Source: Chamaecrista fasciculata
Taxonomy: Eukaryota; Streptophyta; Magnoliopsida; Fabales; Fabaceae
Length of the DNA stretch: 64,000 nucleotides
Assembly (NCBI GenBank): GCA_003254925.1
Contig: QANZ01050821.1
Coordinates: 1-64,000 of the forward strand
Direction: 5' to 3'
In this document: in pieces, positions 36,430-49,520 of the stretch
Layout: every line of letters starts with the position of its first letter
Position numbering within the stretch: the first letter of the stretch is position 1
Made by a program: the position numbers and the translations under genes
The notes under the pieces: generated by a model
What the model was told of the DNA's origin: nothing
What the model saw: the letters and a program-made list of their open reading frames with translations, nothing else
Databases searched by the model: none

Positions 36430-37980
36430 TACTTGAGAGAATTTATTGATTTGGTGCTTGAATTGATCTTAAAATTATAATTTAGTTTTTAGACATTATA
36501 AATAATTTATTAGTTCTTATTTTTTTTATAAACATCATTTTTTTTATAATTAATTTTATAATATTATAAATTTTTTTAAAAATTTTATATTTATGAGTTC
36601 TTAATTAATTTTAAATTTTTTTAAAAATATTATATGTAAAGACTTTTAATGTTTGTAAAAAAATAAGATTAAAAATACATTTTCAATTAGACTTGTTGTG
36701 GGTAGGCCTTTGCCAAAATCCATGGGTTTTGTATGCATGGGTTTGTGCTTAACCTTAATGAGCCACTTGTTTACTCAAACTAATAGATGAGATAAATTAA
36801 AGGCCAAAGCCTCAAATTGGTCCCTTGTCTTCTTTTTATTTTAGATTGATTCTATATGTTTTCATGATGTTTCAAATTGGTTCCTTACGTATGGGGTAGG
36901 TTTTAAATTGGTCCCTTATCTTTCATTTGTTTCATATCGGTCTTAGATGTTTCCATGATGTTTCAAATTGGTCCAAAAAATACTTAATGTAGTTATGTTT
37001 CTCTTATTTCAAACTCAAATGCGACGAATTCAGAGTTACAAGTTTTTTTTACGAGCACTTTAGGACCATCAACAAATGGGATGAAATCGAGTCCCAAAAG
37101 TGGGTAATTCATTTCATGGTCAAATTAGTGAAATTGGTCATATCTCTCTCGTTTGAAGCCCGAATGCGACGAATTTGAAACTATGTGCTAACTCTTGAAG
37201 AATTATTTCTCTGCTCAGTTAAAATTGCTAGCATAAATGAGGTCAACTCGTGTTTTCGAGCATATTTAGGATCAATTTGAAACATTATAAAAACATATAG
37301 GACCTATCTAAAACAAATGAAATATAATGAACTAATTTGAAATCTACCCCATTCGTAATGAATAAATTTGAGAGTTTGACCTAAATTAAACGATGAAGTA
37401 TTTATAAGAGTGTTTAACATGGAATAAAATCGATTAGATTAAACTAAATCAAACTAAATAATAAGTGAATGGTTTGATTTAAAATTCATCATTTCAAGAC
37501 GCTGATACTCTTATTTAATGTCTTTTTTGTACTTTATACTTTCGTTAAGCGATCTTTTCCTCGTCACTCCTTAAACACATATTACTGAATATTAGGGGGC
37601 GAAAGTTAGAGAGAGACATTTACACCAGTTATAAATTGTTATGTACACCTCATTTTGGTTGAGAAGCAGAAAATCATTTTGTTACTCATAATAATGTTAG
37701 CGATTTGGTTTGATTTTGAACACCTCTAACAATGACTCAAATATAACATCAAGTCATAATTAAATTATAACATTGACTCGAGGAGAGTTTTTGCAGTAGA
37801 GATCATCTAATGAGTTGAGACGGAATATAATATTTAGTATTATCTATTGGCTTCTTTGAAAATGGAGGAATCAATTTATCATTGGGAAGTTTTAAAGGGA
37901 TTTTAATGGTGATAGTTATATATCAAGTTGGATCTTTTATAATACTTTAAGAATGTAGTGCTGAAAGAGAAAGAAATAGA
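36430..37980. other. Intergenic DNA with one decayed foldback repeat
   Basis: 36430-36670 is AT-rich and featureless. 36800-37400 has CAAATTGGTCCCTTGTC on the left and inverted TTTGAAATCTACCCC and TAGGACC words on the right, a decayed foldback element. 37420-37980 shows no gene. Confidence 0.5.
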
Positions 37981-38416
37981 GTAAAGAGAAAAAGTGTTAG
38001 TAAAATTCACTTTTTCTCTTTACTTGTTTTTGTCTTTTTATCTCTCAGTGTTATACTTTTATTGAACTATAAAAAATTTAAATTGAGTTATTTAACGTTA
38101 ACATTTGTGAAATCCACAGGCTATTAGCCTTTGTGTTTCTAATGCCTTTGTATAGGTTGGATATTCTTATATTGGAATTTACAATTTTAAACAAGTAAAT
38201 TTCTAATTTTCTATATTCAAACCTATTCATTTTTTAATAGAGTAAAGAGAAAAAGTGTTAGTAAAACTCACTTTTTCTCTTTACTTGTTTTTGTCTTTTT
38301 ATCTCTAAGTGTTATACCTTTATTGAACTATAAAAAATTTAAATTGAGTTATTTAACGTGAACATTTGTGAAATCTAGAGGCTATTAGCCTTTGTGTTTC
38401 TAATGCCTCTGTATAG
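37980..38416 (+). repeat. Tandem repeat of about 258 bp interrupted by the hAT-like insertion
   Basis: A unit starting AGTAAAGAGAAAAAGTGTTAG occurs at 37981 and again at about 38239. The second unit is cut after CTCTGTATAG by the element at 38417-44218, and it resumes at 44219 with TGTATAGGTTGGAAATTC to about 44310. The first unit gives the uninterrupted sequence. Confidence 0.88.
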
Positions 38417-38744
38417 TAGGGATGATCATGGGTAGGTATGGATAGGGTACCTTAATCCCCGTCCCCAAACCCATCAGAAATTATCATCCTCATACCCAGA
38501 CCCATACCCGTGCGGGTATGAATATCAATCCTCATACCCATACCCTATGGGTACCCCTATACCCGAAAAAATTTAGAAATACTATTTTTTAACATTATTT
38601 TATATATATATATATATTTAAAATAAAAAAATAAATATAATTTTATATATATACATTAATACATGTATAAAATATAAATATAAATATTATATATATATTT
38701 AAAATAAAAAAATAAATATAATTTTATTATTAAGTTTTNCAATC

Positions 38745-41700
38745 AATCGATTGAAACTCGTGAGGTATACCACTATCTATAAAAGTTTTAAATTCTACTA
38801 GCGGATCCGTTCAGGAATTTTAGGACCTAGCGTGTTTTATTTTAATTTTATATTTCCTTCCGCTGCGTTAGGCGCCTACAATTCCCAACAAAGGGCGCCT
38901 TCGTCATTTTACTAAGTAGACAAGATTCACAAGCATCATATGATTCAAAATCAAATGATCTTAGAAGTCCATCCTTATGGAGCTTCTCCAGGCGTTTCTC
39001 GTTTATATGGCCTAAACGACAATGCCAAAGGTATGTAGGATTAGATTCGCTAATCTTAATCCTTTCTGTATCAACATTATAAATATCGTTATTTGTTCTA
39101 TTTTTAAGATGTAATGATTATCTTGCAAATCACTATAAGCAAATAAAACATCATCTTATAAATTGAACACCTTCCATTACAGTTAACAAATGTAAAAACT
39201 TCATCATCCAAATAAGAAAGGGAAACATTGTTTGGACTTAAAGAAGGTTCATAATAACAATAAGCCTAGAGGGCAAAACAAGCTCGCATGTTCCTACAAC
39301 AATAGCAGCAACCCTTGCTCCATTGCCTTCACGCAGGTCCACCTCGCTTCTGTCCAACTTTCTACTGTCTCTAAGACCCTGCACATCAAATGTGAGAACC
39401 ACATGTTGTATCTAATACCCAAGTGGTTTAAGTAGAAAAGAACATTTATAACAAAGATACCTGAAGTAGAGGCCTCATCGCCTTTCTTCTGTTTCTTCAG
39501 ATCTTCCATATACAGTTTGCAATTCCTCTTCCAGTGTCCTGGCTTTTGACAGAAAGAGCAAACTGCATCCTTTGCGGGCTTTGCCTTCTTGGCAGGTTGT
39601 GGGTTGGGCTAGGCCGCTGGCTTGGTCTCACCATCCACGGCGTTAGCCTTCCTCTTACCTTTGCCCTTCCTCTTCCCTTGGTCTTTCTGAGCCATCAAGA
39701 CTGTTGCAGGCGCCCTTTTCATGGATGCCTCAGCAGTCTTGAGCATTCTATGCAGCTCAGAAACTGATTTCTCCATTCCACTCATTTTAAAGTCCATGAC
39801 AAACTGGTCATAACTTTTAGGCAGCGAGCTCAGGATCAAATCCGTCGCAAGCTCTGGAGTAATGGGAAATCCCAGCCTACCAATGTGATCTACGTACCCC
39901 TTCATCTCCAAGATATGGGTATTAACGGATGCACCTTCAGCCATCTTGCAAGAGTGTAGAGCCTTAGTGGTCTCATACCTCTCTCGCCTAACCTGTTGCT
40001 GGAACATTTCCTTGAGACGTGTCATCATCTCAAAAGACATCAACATTTCCAAGTCCTTTTGTAACTCCGGAACCATTGTGTCTAGCATCAGGCAAGAAAC
40101 TTCCAAAGAGTCATCGAAGTGCTTCTCATAAGCATTCTTCTGAGCTCTTGGAGCGTCTCTGGCAGGCTCCTTAGGGATAGGTTTGTCTAGGACATAAAGC
40201 TTCGTTTGTTGGGTGAGAACAATTCTCAATTTGCGAAACCAGACAAGGAAGTTCGTTCTATTTAACTTATCCTTCTCAAGGATAGATCGCAGTGAAAACG
40301 TTGAACTAACATTTGCCATTTGATTCTACAACTCAAGATACGAAAGTTTAATTAGCAAAAATATATCCACCATTTTATAGAACCCAGTAAAATTATTATT
40401 AGTGGCTAAGAGCCATATTTCACCAAAGTTTACCGTCGCGTAGACGATCATGCACCCTTAGGTTATTTAGGTAGGTAACTCCTTACCAATCACATCTCAT
40501 GTGACTCTTAGATCTTTATGGGACTGTATCAACATATGATACTTATTATGGCATGTTTATCCCATCTAATGCCTTGAGCTCCAAATCCGATTTGATAACC
40601 CCATTAAGTCACACAATAAAACTCGTGAATGGCTAGGCTCAATACAACCAGGCTGAAGCCCAACCCCATATCATCAAGGCCCACTAAACACGTGTCGCGG
40701 AGGCGATCACCGCCTTTAACAAACCAAGATTTCAACAGGCGTCGCGTTGAATCTCCCATTCACCCGTGTCTCCTCAAGGTCAAAGCAGATACGTGTCGCG
40801 GAGGCGATCACCGCTCCACGATGAACAAGATTTTAACAGGGTGTTTTATTGATGGCATTAAAACTTAATATTTTTAAAAGGGTTTAATTTTAAAAGTTCC
40901 GTTTTAGGTTCAATTTTAAATCCAATTTAAAATTAAACGAGTTGTGCCATGTGTCTATACCCCATGTATCGCATACATTTAAGACACATGTCCGAATTTT
41001 GTATCTCATACAGAATTCTACACACATATCATATACGTATTTATGCGTGAGTTTAAAATCATAAAGATTGTTAAAATCGCACTCTTACACATACATCTAG
41101 CGAAGATTGCATCACATACAAACATACTAAATGCATACTAAGACCGTGTTCGGATATGGCTCATCTACCCTAAAATTCCCTCAAGCCAATGAGAGAACTT
41201 TTCTAAAAGGAAAATAAAATTACATTGTGAAGACCTCGTTACATGAGGTATAAACAAAATAAAATTACAATAAGAATTTCAGGGAGACGACACGCAGGCC
41301 ATATTTACCAAAAATACCTAGAGCCATATCCAATCACCATATTTATAAATACATGAACACTTCATATATATAAATACATACAAAAAAAACATGGCAAACA
41401 TACAACACATACAAAAACCAATTTTTGATTGTGTTCAATTAGGGTTTGTGCAATTTAACATGCCTTCTTAAAATTAAGTCTTGTACCAATAATTAAAATT
41501 CAAGAATCCCATTCATGAATTTCGAATTATTGGCCCAAATTAATAAATTCTCAATTTAAAAATTTCAACCACCCTATATATATTATAATTAAAACAATTT
41601 TAATTAATTTATATAATTAGGGTTTTCAACCAAGACATATAATTTTAAGATAATTATAAAACCAATCCAATTGATTTTTTTTCTTATGTATCACATACAT

Positions 41701-43127
41701 ATTTTTGCACCAATTTTAGATAGATTCCAAAACTTTGTGGTGGATCTTTTCGCAAAACATTTTAGCATACAATTGAAAACGGTAAAACACACATCATACA
41801 TCTCATGTATAATCACCAAACACTAATATAAACCCAAAATTAGCCTAGCTCTGATACCATTGTTGGGAAATCACAGAGTGCCGCACAGCGGAAGCAAAAA
41901 TCAAAATTTAAAATTAAATGGCGCAGACTTTGTGATTTTTTGCCAGGATCCACTAATTGAGCATATACTAGAAGAAAGGATAGAATTTTTACCAAAATCA
42001 ATCGGTAGCCTCACTAATCGCGATGCTGAGAAGTCCACTCCGAGTGTCCTTCCTCTGTCGGTGATCCACACGAGCAGTTTGGCAGATGCCCAGGTGCTAG
42101 CCTCCTTCACTTCTTCCCAAGTGAATACGGGAACCAATATCTACAGTTCTTGAATGTTCAAGAACAATTCTTGAACACTCAAGAAAGTGGCGCACAATTC
42201 CAAGAACCCTTCTTAAAATACCAAAACCAGGAGTCAAGAGATGAACTCTTTCACAATTCGCCCAAGACTAAACCTTTTTGGCCTTTTGTGAATTCTCTCT
42301 CTCTCTCTCTTCTTTTCTCTCACATAAAATCGCCCCAACCCAAAAACCCTTTTAGGTTGAGTCGAATTCTCACACAAGATGAGTGAGGAGAACAATTCTA
42401 CTCTCTCTCTCTAGAATTGAACTAGGCAGCTTCTCTCTCTAGAATAGGGTAAATCGAATTTTCTCTCTCTAGAGTGTGAGTGAATTCCATTAGGCGCCTA
42501 GCCTAGGGTGTGTGTGTTTAAATAGAGTTAATTTCATAACTCATGAAATTAGGGAATTATAATAAAGAAAATAGGGATTCCCAAAATCTTGAATTATGAT
42601 ATTACACTAATATTATAATTCAAAACTAATAGACAATTCAAATTTAAATTTCAAGATTAAATCTTGAAAACTAAATCTTGAAAGCTCAATCCCTATTGGT
42701 CCAGAGGATTTGAATTCTTAATTAAAATATTACATTAATATCTTAATCTTGAAATTCAAAATGCAATCTTGAAACCCAAAATGCAAGATCAAATATTGCC
42801 CATTGGATGTCATCCATGCGCCATCCTCAACCCTTTTTCCTTAGGAATTTAATAATTAAAATATCAACCTAACTTTTAGGAAGTTATAACCAACTATAAA
42901 TTTCCCTAACAAATTGAATTAAAATATTACCTTAATATCTCTTATTCAAATTTGAATCTTGAATTCAAATTCATTATTGAATTAAAATATTACCTTAATA
43001 TTTTTAATTCAAATTTGAATCTTGAATTCAAATTCCCTAATAATATTGAATTAAAATATTACCCTAATATCTTTAATTCAAACTTGAATCTTGAAATCAA
43101 AATCATATCTTGAATTCAAATTCAAAT
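38745..43127 (-). mobile_element. Copia element on the minus strand (5' LTR, gag, part of pol)
   Basis: Parts in order on the minus strand: an LTR from at least 42540 to 41861 (end ...CCCAACA), a primer-binding site TGGTATCAGAGC (41848-41860, initiator Met tRNA type), a gag frame (40319-39609, UBN2-type, starting MANVSSTFSLRSILEKDKLN), a zinc-knuckle region (about 39560-39470), and a protease to pre-integrase region extending to about 38880. The rest of pol and the other LTR are absent. Upstream of the LTR, 42905-43125 carries an AT-rich repeat of about 65 bp. The family is that of the Copia 3' end at 1-1856. It is a truncated fossil with more than one break. Confidence 0.8.
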
Positions 43128-43611
43128 NNNNNNNNNNNNNNNNNNNNNNNNNNNNNNNNNNNNNNNNNNNNNNNNNNNNNNNNNNNNNNNNNNNNNNNNN
43201 NNNNNNNNNNNNNNNNNNNNNNNNNNNNNNNNNNNNNNNNNNNNNNNNNNNNNNNNNNNNNNNNNNNNNNNNNNNNNNNNNNNNNNNNNNNNNNNNNNNN
43301 NNNNNNNNNNNNNNNNNNNNNNNNNNNNNNNNNNNNNNNNNNNNNNNNNNNNNNNNNNNNNNNNNNNNNNNNNNNNNNNNNNNNNNNNNNNNNNNNNNNN
43401 NNNNNNNNNNNNNNNNNNNNNNNNNNNNNNNNNNNNNNNNNNNNNNNNNNNNNNNNNNNNNNNNNNNNNNNNNNNNNNNNNNNNNNNNNNNNNNNNNNNN
43501 NNNNNNNNNNNNNNNNNNNNNNNNNNNNNNNNNNNNNNNNNNNNNNNNNNNNNNNNNNNNNNNNNNNNNNNNNNNNNNNNNNNNNNNNNNNNNNNNNNNN
43601 NNNNNNNNNNN
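43128..43611. other. Assembly gap (484 N)
   Basis: The gap begins inside an AT-rich tandem repeat and ends in a different Copia element, so the two sides need not be truly adjacent. Frames across it are artefacts. Confidence 0.97.
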
Positions 43612-44319
43612 CCTTCGCCATGGTTTTGTCCCACTGGGTTTTCCTGGCAAGGTTTTTAATGAGGCAGCATGTAATGCGTATCAATAAATTGTGGATATTC
43701 AAGGGGGAGTGTTATAAATAATTATGTTTGTGAATATCCACATTTGTCTTTTGGTATTCTCTATGCATAGAAGTTTGAGTTTTCCTTTTACTTTCTCTAT
43801 GTACATGAATATAACCTTATCCCTTCATTATGTACATTAAGTTGGTACATCTCCCTTATAGATCCTTTAGCCTATAAATAGAGGCTTTAGGTGTTGATGT
43901 AAAGTGGATGAAATGAGTTGAATGATAAGAACCACTCTCCCCTCTTACTTTTCTCTATTCTTTGAGTATTCATATTTCTTATATTTCATAACAGTTTTCA
44001 CTATATTATATATATATAATTATTAATTGATAGTATATTACTGTAGCGGGTAGGGTACGGGGTGGGTACCCCAATCCCCGTACCCGGACCCATACCCGTA
44101 AATTTAAATGGGTAAATCCCTATACCTGGACCCGTATATTTTTATCCGAACCCATATCCAAACCCATCGGGTTAAATTTGCGGGTCCCCGTCAAGTATGG
44201 ATATTTTGATCATCCCTATGTATAGGTTGGAAATTCTTATATTGGAATTTACAATTTTAAACAAGTAAATTTCTAATTTTCTATATTCAAACCTATTCAT
44301 TTTTTAATACCGACTAAAG

Positions 44320-45485
44320 CTAATGACTTGAATCAAGATAACATAATTTAAAATCGCATTAACTATGTGACAACAATATCCAAACGTCCCTTGCTTAGGT
44401 GGTACTTTTGTCGCGTAGTTTCCTTAGTTCAACAAAACCACTCGGTGCTTCCCTCTTCTTCTTTAAAAAAAGAAAAAAGAAAAAAGATGTTACTTTCCAT
44501 TGTTTAACTAAAGTATTGGGTAAGAAGTCTTATTATGTTTTAAATTTTTACAATTAAATAAAACAATAATGAAACTATTTGAATTTTAGTACTTTCACCT
44601 TAGTTTTTATTTTTATTTAATTTCTTACATTAACTAATTTATTTATATTCTTTTCACTAATCCATACCTTAAATCTTTAATCTCCAATAGTAGTAAGGTC
44701 AATTCAGCGCATGTTTAAGACGAATTACTACTATACTTTTTTACTTTTTAATCATTGTTGACTTTTTTGGGTCAAAATTATTGTTGACTTGATTGTTACG
44801 TAAAATTGGTAATTGAAGGCTCTCTGTAAATCTCTCACCAGAGTTATCAACGATATCAGTTATTTCATCACTACTAATTTAGAGTTTAAGTACTAAAATA
44901 TTATAATTAGGATGTAATTCACCGTTAAATTATAGTAAGTACTCTATATTCTTTGACAGTTTCCAATCACCTACCCTCACTTACCAATAGTAGCTGATTT
45001 TTGCCGCGGCTATTGTCAACAACCCCCAACATCAGTCAAAGTTTCAGACGATTGCTGGCATCAAACGGTTGTCAGAGAACCACGTGTCCAAACATTTAAT
45101 ATCAGTATCCCTAATATACCCTTGAATCTTTCTCAGTGCCGACCCCGAAGAATCGAACCGCTTTTTGGCTTCCCTTCGATCTAAAGCGAAAGAGATCGAC
45201 GTAACTTCAGAAATCAAGCCAAATGGTAGCAAATCTATTCGATTCAATGATGCCTTCAAGTTGAAGCATCCCATTTATCAATAATTTACCATACGTTTCT
45301 GCTCTCTGCTTCTCCGATTCCGTTTCCACACAGCTCCGCCGCGCCGGAATTGGAACCGTTGCGGCTGTTATGGTGGACGCGGTGGCTCCTTGCTGACCTG
45401 GAGCCCGGAGGCTTCGACTCCGGCGGCGAGATCCTTTCAAGTTTCCGGAGGTATATATATATATATATACGCAGAGGCCGGAGGG
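44320..45485. other. Intergenic DNA and 5' leader of the GT64 gene
   Basis: 44320-45000 is AT-rich with no gene. From about 45030 the composition becomes GC-richer and exon-like, ending in a TA microsatellite (45451-45469) just before the ATG at 45486. This last part is probably the promoter and 5' leader. No clear TATA box was identified. Confidence 0.45.
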
Positions 45486-48400
45486 ATGAGAGGAAGCTTT
45501 TGGTTAAACCGTCGTGCTGAGCAGAGGCTCCGGCAGCTGGTGATATCGGCCACCGTTAAACCAGTGAAGATCAAGATTCTGATGATCTGCTGTTGTATTT
45601 CGTTAACGATGCTCGTGCTTGCCAGTAGTGCTTCCTCCTTTGTGGCATGGACCAATCAACGTCCTGCTTTGAGTAGCTCGTCTGTTTCAGGGTTAGTGAG
45701 CTGTTTTTCTGCTAACGGTTTTGGATTGTTGGCTTAGTTGCTTAGTTTATTGGCATGTACTCCACCTGCTAGTTGTTTGTAGTTTCTATTTTGGGCGAAT
45801 GTGATTGGGAAACACGGCACCAAATATATTTCTTTCTATTATTAAGATCGATTCGGATTTAATTAGCAAATGTTATAACTGGAAAGTTTTAAGTTTGCTT
45901 ATAGGGTTTCCACTTTCCATAATATTGTCAGATGAGATAGGGACAGCCAAAATTCTGTTTTTACTCTTTAAATTAGTTTTAAATTGGAGTACCTCATTTT
46001 GGAATTATAGAAACGTCTTCCTGTATTTAGAAATAGAGGAATTTGGGAAACAGTTTTCTGCCAAGTATCTGCTAAAAGTGGTCATCTGCATGCGTTATTT
46101 TTTTTATGGGTAGAAGTGGAATACACTTCATGATGGGCTCCTAGATAATTTGTTTTAGTTAAGAAAGGCCATTATCATCCTTTTGTAAAAGATTTTCAAT
46201 GTAATCTAACCATCTTTATATTTTATTTTTTCCTTTCTTTAAAAAAAGGGATTATTATGGGTGTTTATTTTATTAATGATATTATGATAAGACTTGAATT
46301 TTGATCTGGTGGGGTGGCATTGGAGGATGAACCAGGAAATAGAAATGACAAGGCACCTTCTAACGTATAGGTCTTACTCAGGGTTCAGTTCTCGAAACGT
46401 CAAATTTAAAACTTAATTGTAGCATTTGAGGATTTTGCAGCTGACTTTACAGTACGTTATGCCTGAGCAGCTGAGCTAGGGTATAAATGTCTTTAAATTC
46501 ACTGTTAATCAAAGTTTAGCTACGATGCATTTTAATCATTAAAGCCCTCCCTTTTTCATGATTTTCTTTTCCTTTGTTGAATCAGTTAGTAAGAGGTTGG
46601 CTTTTGCTCTGTAATTATAGTTTTCATTCTGAGTATTGAGTGTAGATTGCTTGAAATATCAGAGAACACATTGTCATTTTGTATTTCATTCTCAGGAAAG
46701 GATATTCTATTGTGATGAACACATGGAAGCGATATGATCTCCTAAAGCAGTCTATCAAGCACTATGCTTCATGTCCTCGCCTTCAATCAGTGCATATAGT
46801 GTGGAGTGAACCCAGTCCACCTTCAGACTCTCTCTTAAATTTTTTACATCATGTCTTACAGTCCAAGTCTAAAGATGGGCCACGTGTCAAATTGAAGTTT
46901 GATATAAACAAGGAAGACAGTTTGAATAATAGATTTAAAGAAATCAAGGATTTCGAGACAGATGCAGTCTTTTCTATTGACGACGATGTTCTATTTCCTT
47001 GCTCTTCGGTGGAATTTGCATTTGATGTTTGGCTTAGTGCCCCAGATACAATGGTGGGATTTGTACCTCGTGTGCATTGGATGGTTTCATCGGTATGATT
47101 TTTTTTAATACTCTTTTATGTGTATATTTTCATCCTTGGTGCTTTTGGTGATATAATGATTCCTTTATGACTACATTTCCAGCTGAAATGTGAGTGAAAA
47201 ATTCAATGACTTATTAAGAATGGACATTATCAATCTTTCATGATCTGAAGTTGGCATGCATTACCATTGAAATGGCTGAATTCCCTGTTGCTTATAAGAC
47301 TGGTTAAAGTTTGCCAACTAGTTGATTTCGAAGTTGCATTTTTCTCAATTTGGGGAGTGAAGATCTGTTTATGGCTGTTCTGGAGAGGATCTAAATTTCA
47401 AAGGGAAAGAAAGAGATTTGTACTTCGGTCCTAGATGGAAAAATTCCTTCTCAATGTGATGATCCTGTTTTCAAGAAGCAGCTAGTGTCAACTTCCAATT
47501 TCTATTTATTTATTTATTTTTAATAATGATGCAACCTGTTAGAGATCTTTTAAAATGTATTCAAGTTTTAGTCCTGTGGCTTGGAGAATATCTAAAATCT
47601 GTACTGCTAACCTTTCAAATAATTTATCATTGCTTGCAGAAGGATAATGGCATTCAATTTAGATACGGTGGGTGGTGGTCAGTGTGGTGGACTGGTACAT
47701 ACAGTATGGTGCTCTCCAAGGCAGCATTTTTCCACAAAAAGTATTTTGGTCTTTATACAAATGAGATGTCAGGATCCATTAGAGAATATGTAACCAAGAA
47801 CAGGTTCTTTCTCTTGATCTTGTTTATTAGAATTTAGTCTTCCAGACTATGTAATATTCTTTTTCCTTAAATTTTATTTTTAACAATATTATGAATTCTC
47901 CAGGAATTGTGAAGACATCGCTATGTCTTTCCTAGTTGCAAATGTTACTGGTGCACCCCCTATATGGGTCAAAGGTAATTAAGACATCAGAAACAGAACC
48001 TGTATTTTTCAACTCCCTATATTCGAACTAATATTAGGAGTTTAATGTGGTTATAATGTGGTAGTTTTATGATTTTTGTTTGTACAGTTCAGACATTTGT
48101 AAATTTGATCTTGTGGGTGGAGAGTTATGGTAATGTTTAGTATTGACATGTGCACATATTGGTTTGACACTACTTGATACTAGAGCTAAAAAAAAAATTG
48201 ATACTGGAGTATGTTGTAATTATTTTAGTTCATGGATAGTTACTTTCTTCCTTTTGTTTTCCTTTTGTCTTTCTAGAATAGGATACTGTTTGACCTTTTG
48301 GTACCATAAGTGAAGACCCTATCTCTGACCTCAATTTTCGGCAGCAGATTTAATACCATGAGCTATTTCCACTCATTCCTTCTCTTTAGGATGCTGTCAT

Positions 48401-49197
48401 TATTTACTTAAATTGGGGTACAAGTGACAGCAACATTGGTTTACCTGCTCTGCTCTATTTTTATAAAAAGAGGGTTAAGAAAATTGACATGCGTTCCATC
48501 CTGCTGAGACGCCAATGTGTTAACTCATACTAAGACAGATGGAACATAATTTCAACTTATCAGAAAGTATATTGTATCTCATAATTAGAAAATTTACAGT
48601 AGTTTTAGGTAAATGAGGAAGATCTAACGTGTGACTTTTTAGCCAATTCCTCACCCACTCAATCACTTGACCTAGCCTCAGGTGGAACAGCAGTTAATTC
48701 TACTGTTTCTCTCTATCATTGTCATTAGGGTATGCAACTACACATGTCAGTATAAAGGGGTCCTAAGATTTTAGTCCAGTGGAAACCTAGTAATTTACTT
48801 CTCGCTCGCTTCTAGCTTTGCAGTTCATCAATAGTGTTAAATTCTCTAAGATGGTGGTTGAAACAATAATTTGATAATTCACGCTGTGTTTCACCACACC
48901 ATGATATTATGTAGCTAATTGTGAAGATCTATGCAATGCATGTCCTTTCTGATAACCTCTTCTCAAGATTCTTGGGCGTCGTACAACGATATTTGTAACC
49001 CATATTTTAATGGTTTGGATTATGTAATTGCTTCAGGTAAGATATTTGAGATTGGATCAACTGGAATCAGTAGCTTGGGAGGTCACAGTGAAAGAAGAAC
49101 AGAGTGCCTTAACAGATTTGTGGCAGAGTATGGACAGATGCCCTTGGTATCTACCACATTGAAGGCTGTTGATAGCCGCAATACCTGGTTCTGGTAA
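45486..49197 (+). CDS. EPC1: GT64 glycosyltransferase, EPC1/GMT1 type (GIPC mannosyltransferase)
   Basis: The protein resembles Arabidopsis EPC1/GMT1, a Golgi enzyme that adds mannose to glycosyl inositol phosphorylceramide sphingolipids and affects cell adhesion and growth. Exons 45486-45691, 46696-47092, 47640-47803, 47904-47974 and 49037-49197 total 999 bases, giving 332 residues, as in the family. All junctions are GT-AG and the frame stays open. Residues about 29-53 form the single membrane anchor of a type II protein. The GT64 core follows: GYSIVMNTWKRYDLLKQSI, HIVWSEP, the metal-binding FSIDDDV (Asp 164-166), MVGFVPRVHW, GGWWSVWWTGTYSMVLSKAA, NRNCEDIAMSFL, and a C-terminal STGISSLGGH with DSRNTWFW. 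The start at 45486 is chosen because the upstream in-frame extension is low-complexity and includes the TA repeat. An RTE LINE lies 320 bases past the stop. Confidence 0.95.
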
Positions 49198-49520
49198 TCC
49201 TGAATTCTTACTTTCCTTTGCTGTTGTAGATGTTCCTCCATTTAAGTTAGATAGTTGAGTATAATTCTTTAAGTCATAGAGCTGTATAATATTGATTCTT
49301 ACACGCAATTCATGAATTTTTGCGGGGAAAGCTGATTTACTACGTTCCTCGTATTAATTTATTGTATTCTTGACATGTAATACCGGGCTTTTGATTGCAA
49401 AATCAAGGAAACATTGCACCAATGCCAAGAAAATTCTGGCGTATTAATTTTTCTGTAATGCCATATTTTGGATTTTCACAATTTGGTTCTCCTTGTGGCC
49501 TGTGTGTCTTTCCAACAAAA

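Larger units (their letters stand above)
38739..43993 (+). mobile_element. Copia element, mostly replaced; 3' LTR retained
   Basis: A 284-bp LTR (43710-43993) starts TGTTATAAATAATTATG and ends TTTCATAACA. It is preceded by the polypurine tract AAGGGGGAG and by leader sequence common at Copia 3' ends (GTCCCACTGGGTTTTCC). The 5-bp flank GTTTT occurs right after it (43994-43998) and at 38734-38738, just before a single N. The 5' part is missing or lost at the assembly joins, and another Copia copy and an N run fill the interior. The element is broken. Confidence 0.65.
38417..44218. mobile_element. hAT-like TIR element containing nested Copia elements
   Basis: Ends TAGGGATGATCATGGG and GATCATCCCTA are inverted copies, with a direct flank TGTATAG (38410-38416 and 44219-44225). 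Subterminal repeats of the CCCATACCCGT/GGGTATGGG type fill 38440-38570 and 44050-44200. The original element was probably under 700 bp, and the rest (38739-43993) is later Copia insertion. No transposase is visible. Confidence 0.75.

Noticed and set aside
39534-40131. Plus-strand frames over the Copia gag region
   Set aside because: They are antisense to a recognisable gag frame and have no homology.
45390-45485. N-terminal extension of the GT64 protein
   Set aside because: The upstream in-frame codons include a TA microsatellite (IYIYIYA) and no family similarity, and the start at 45486 gives the usual length.
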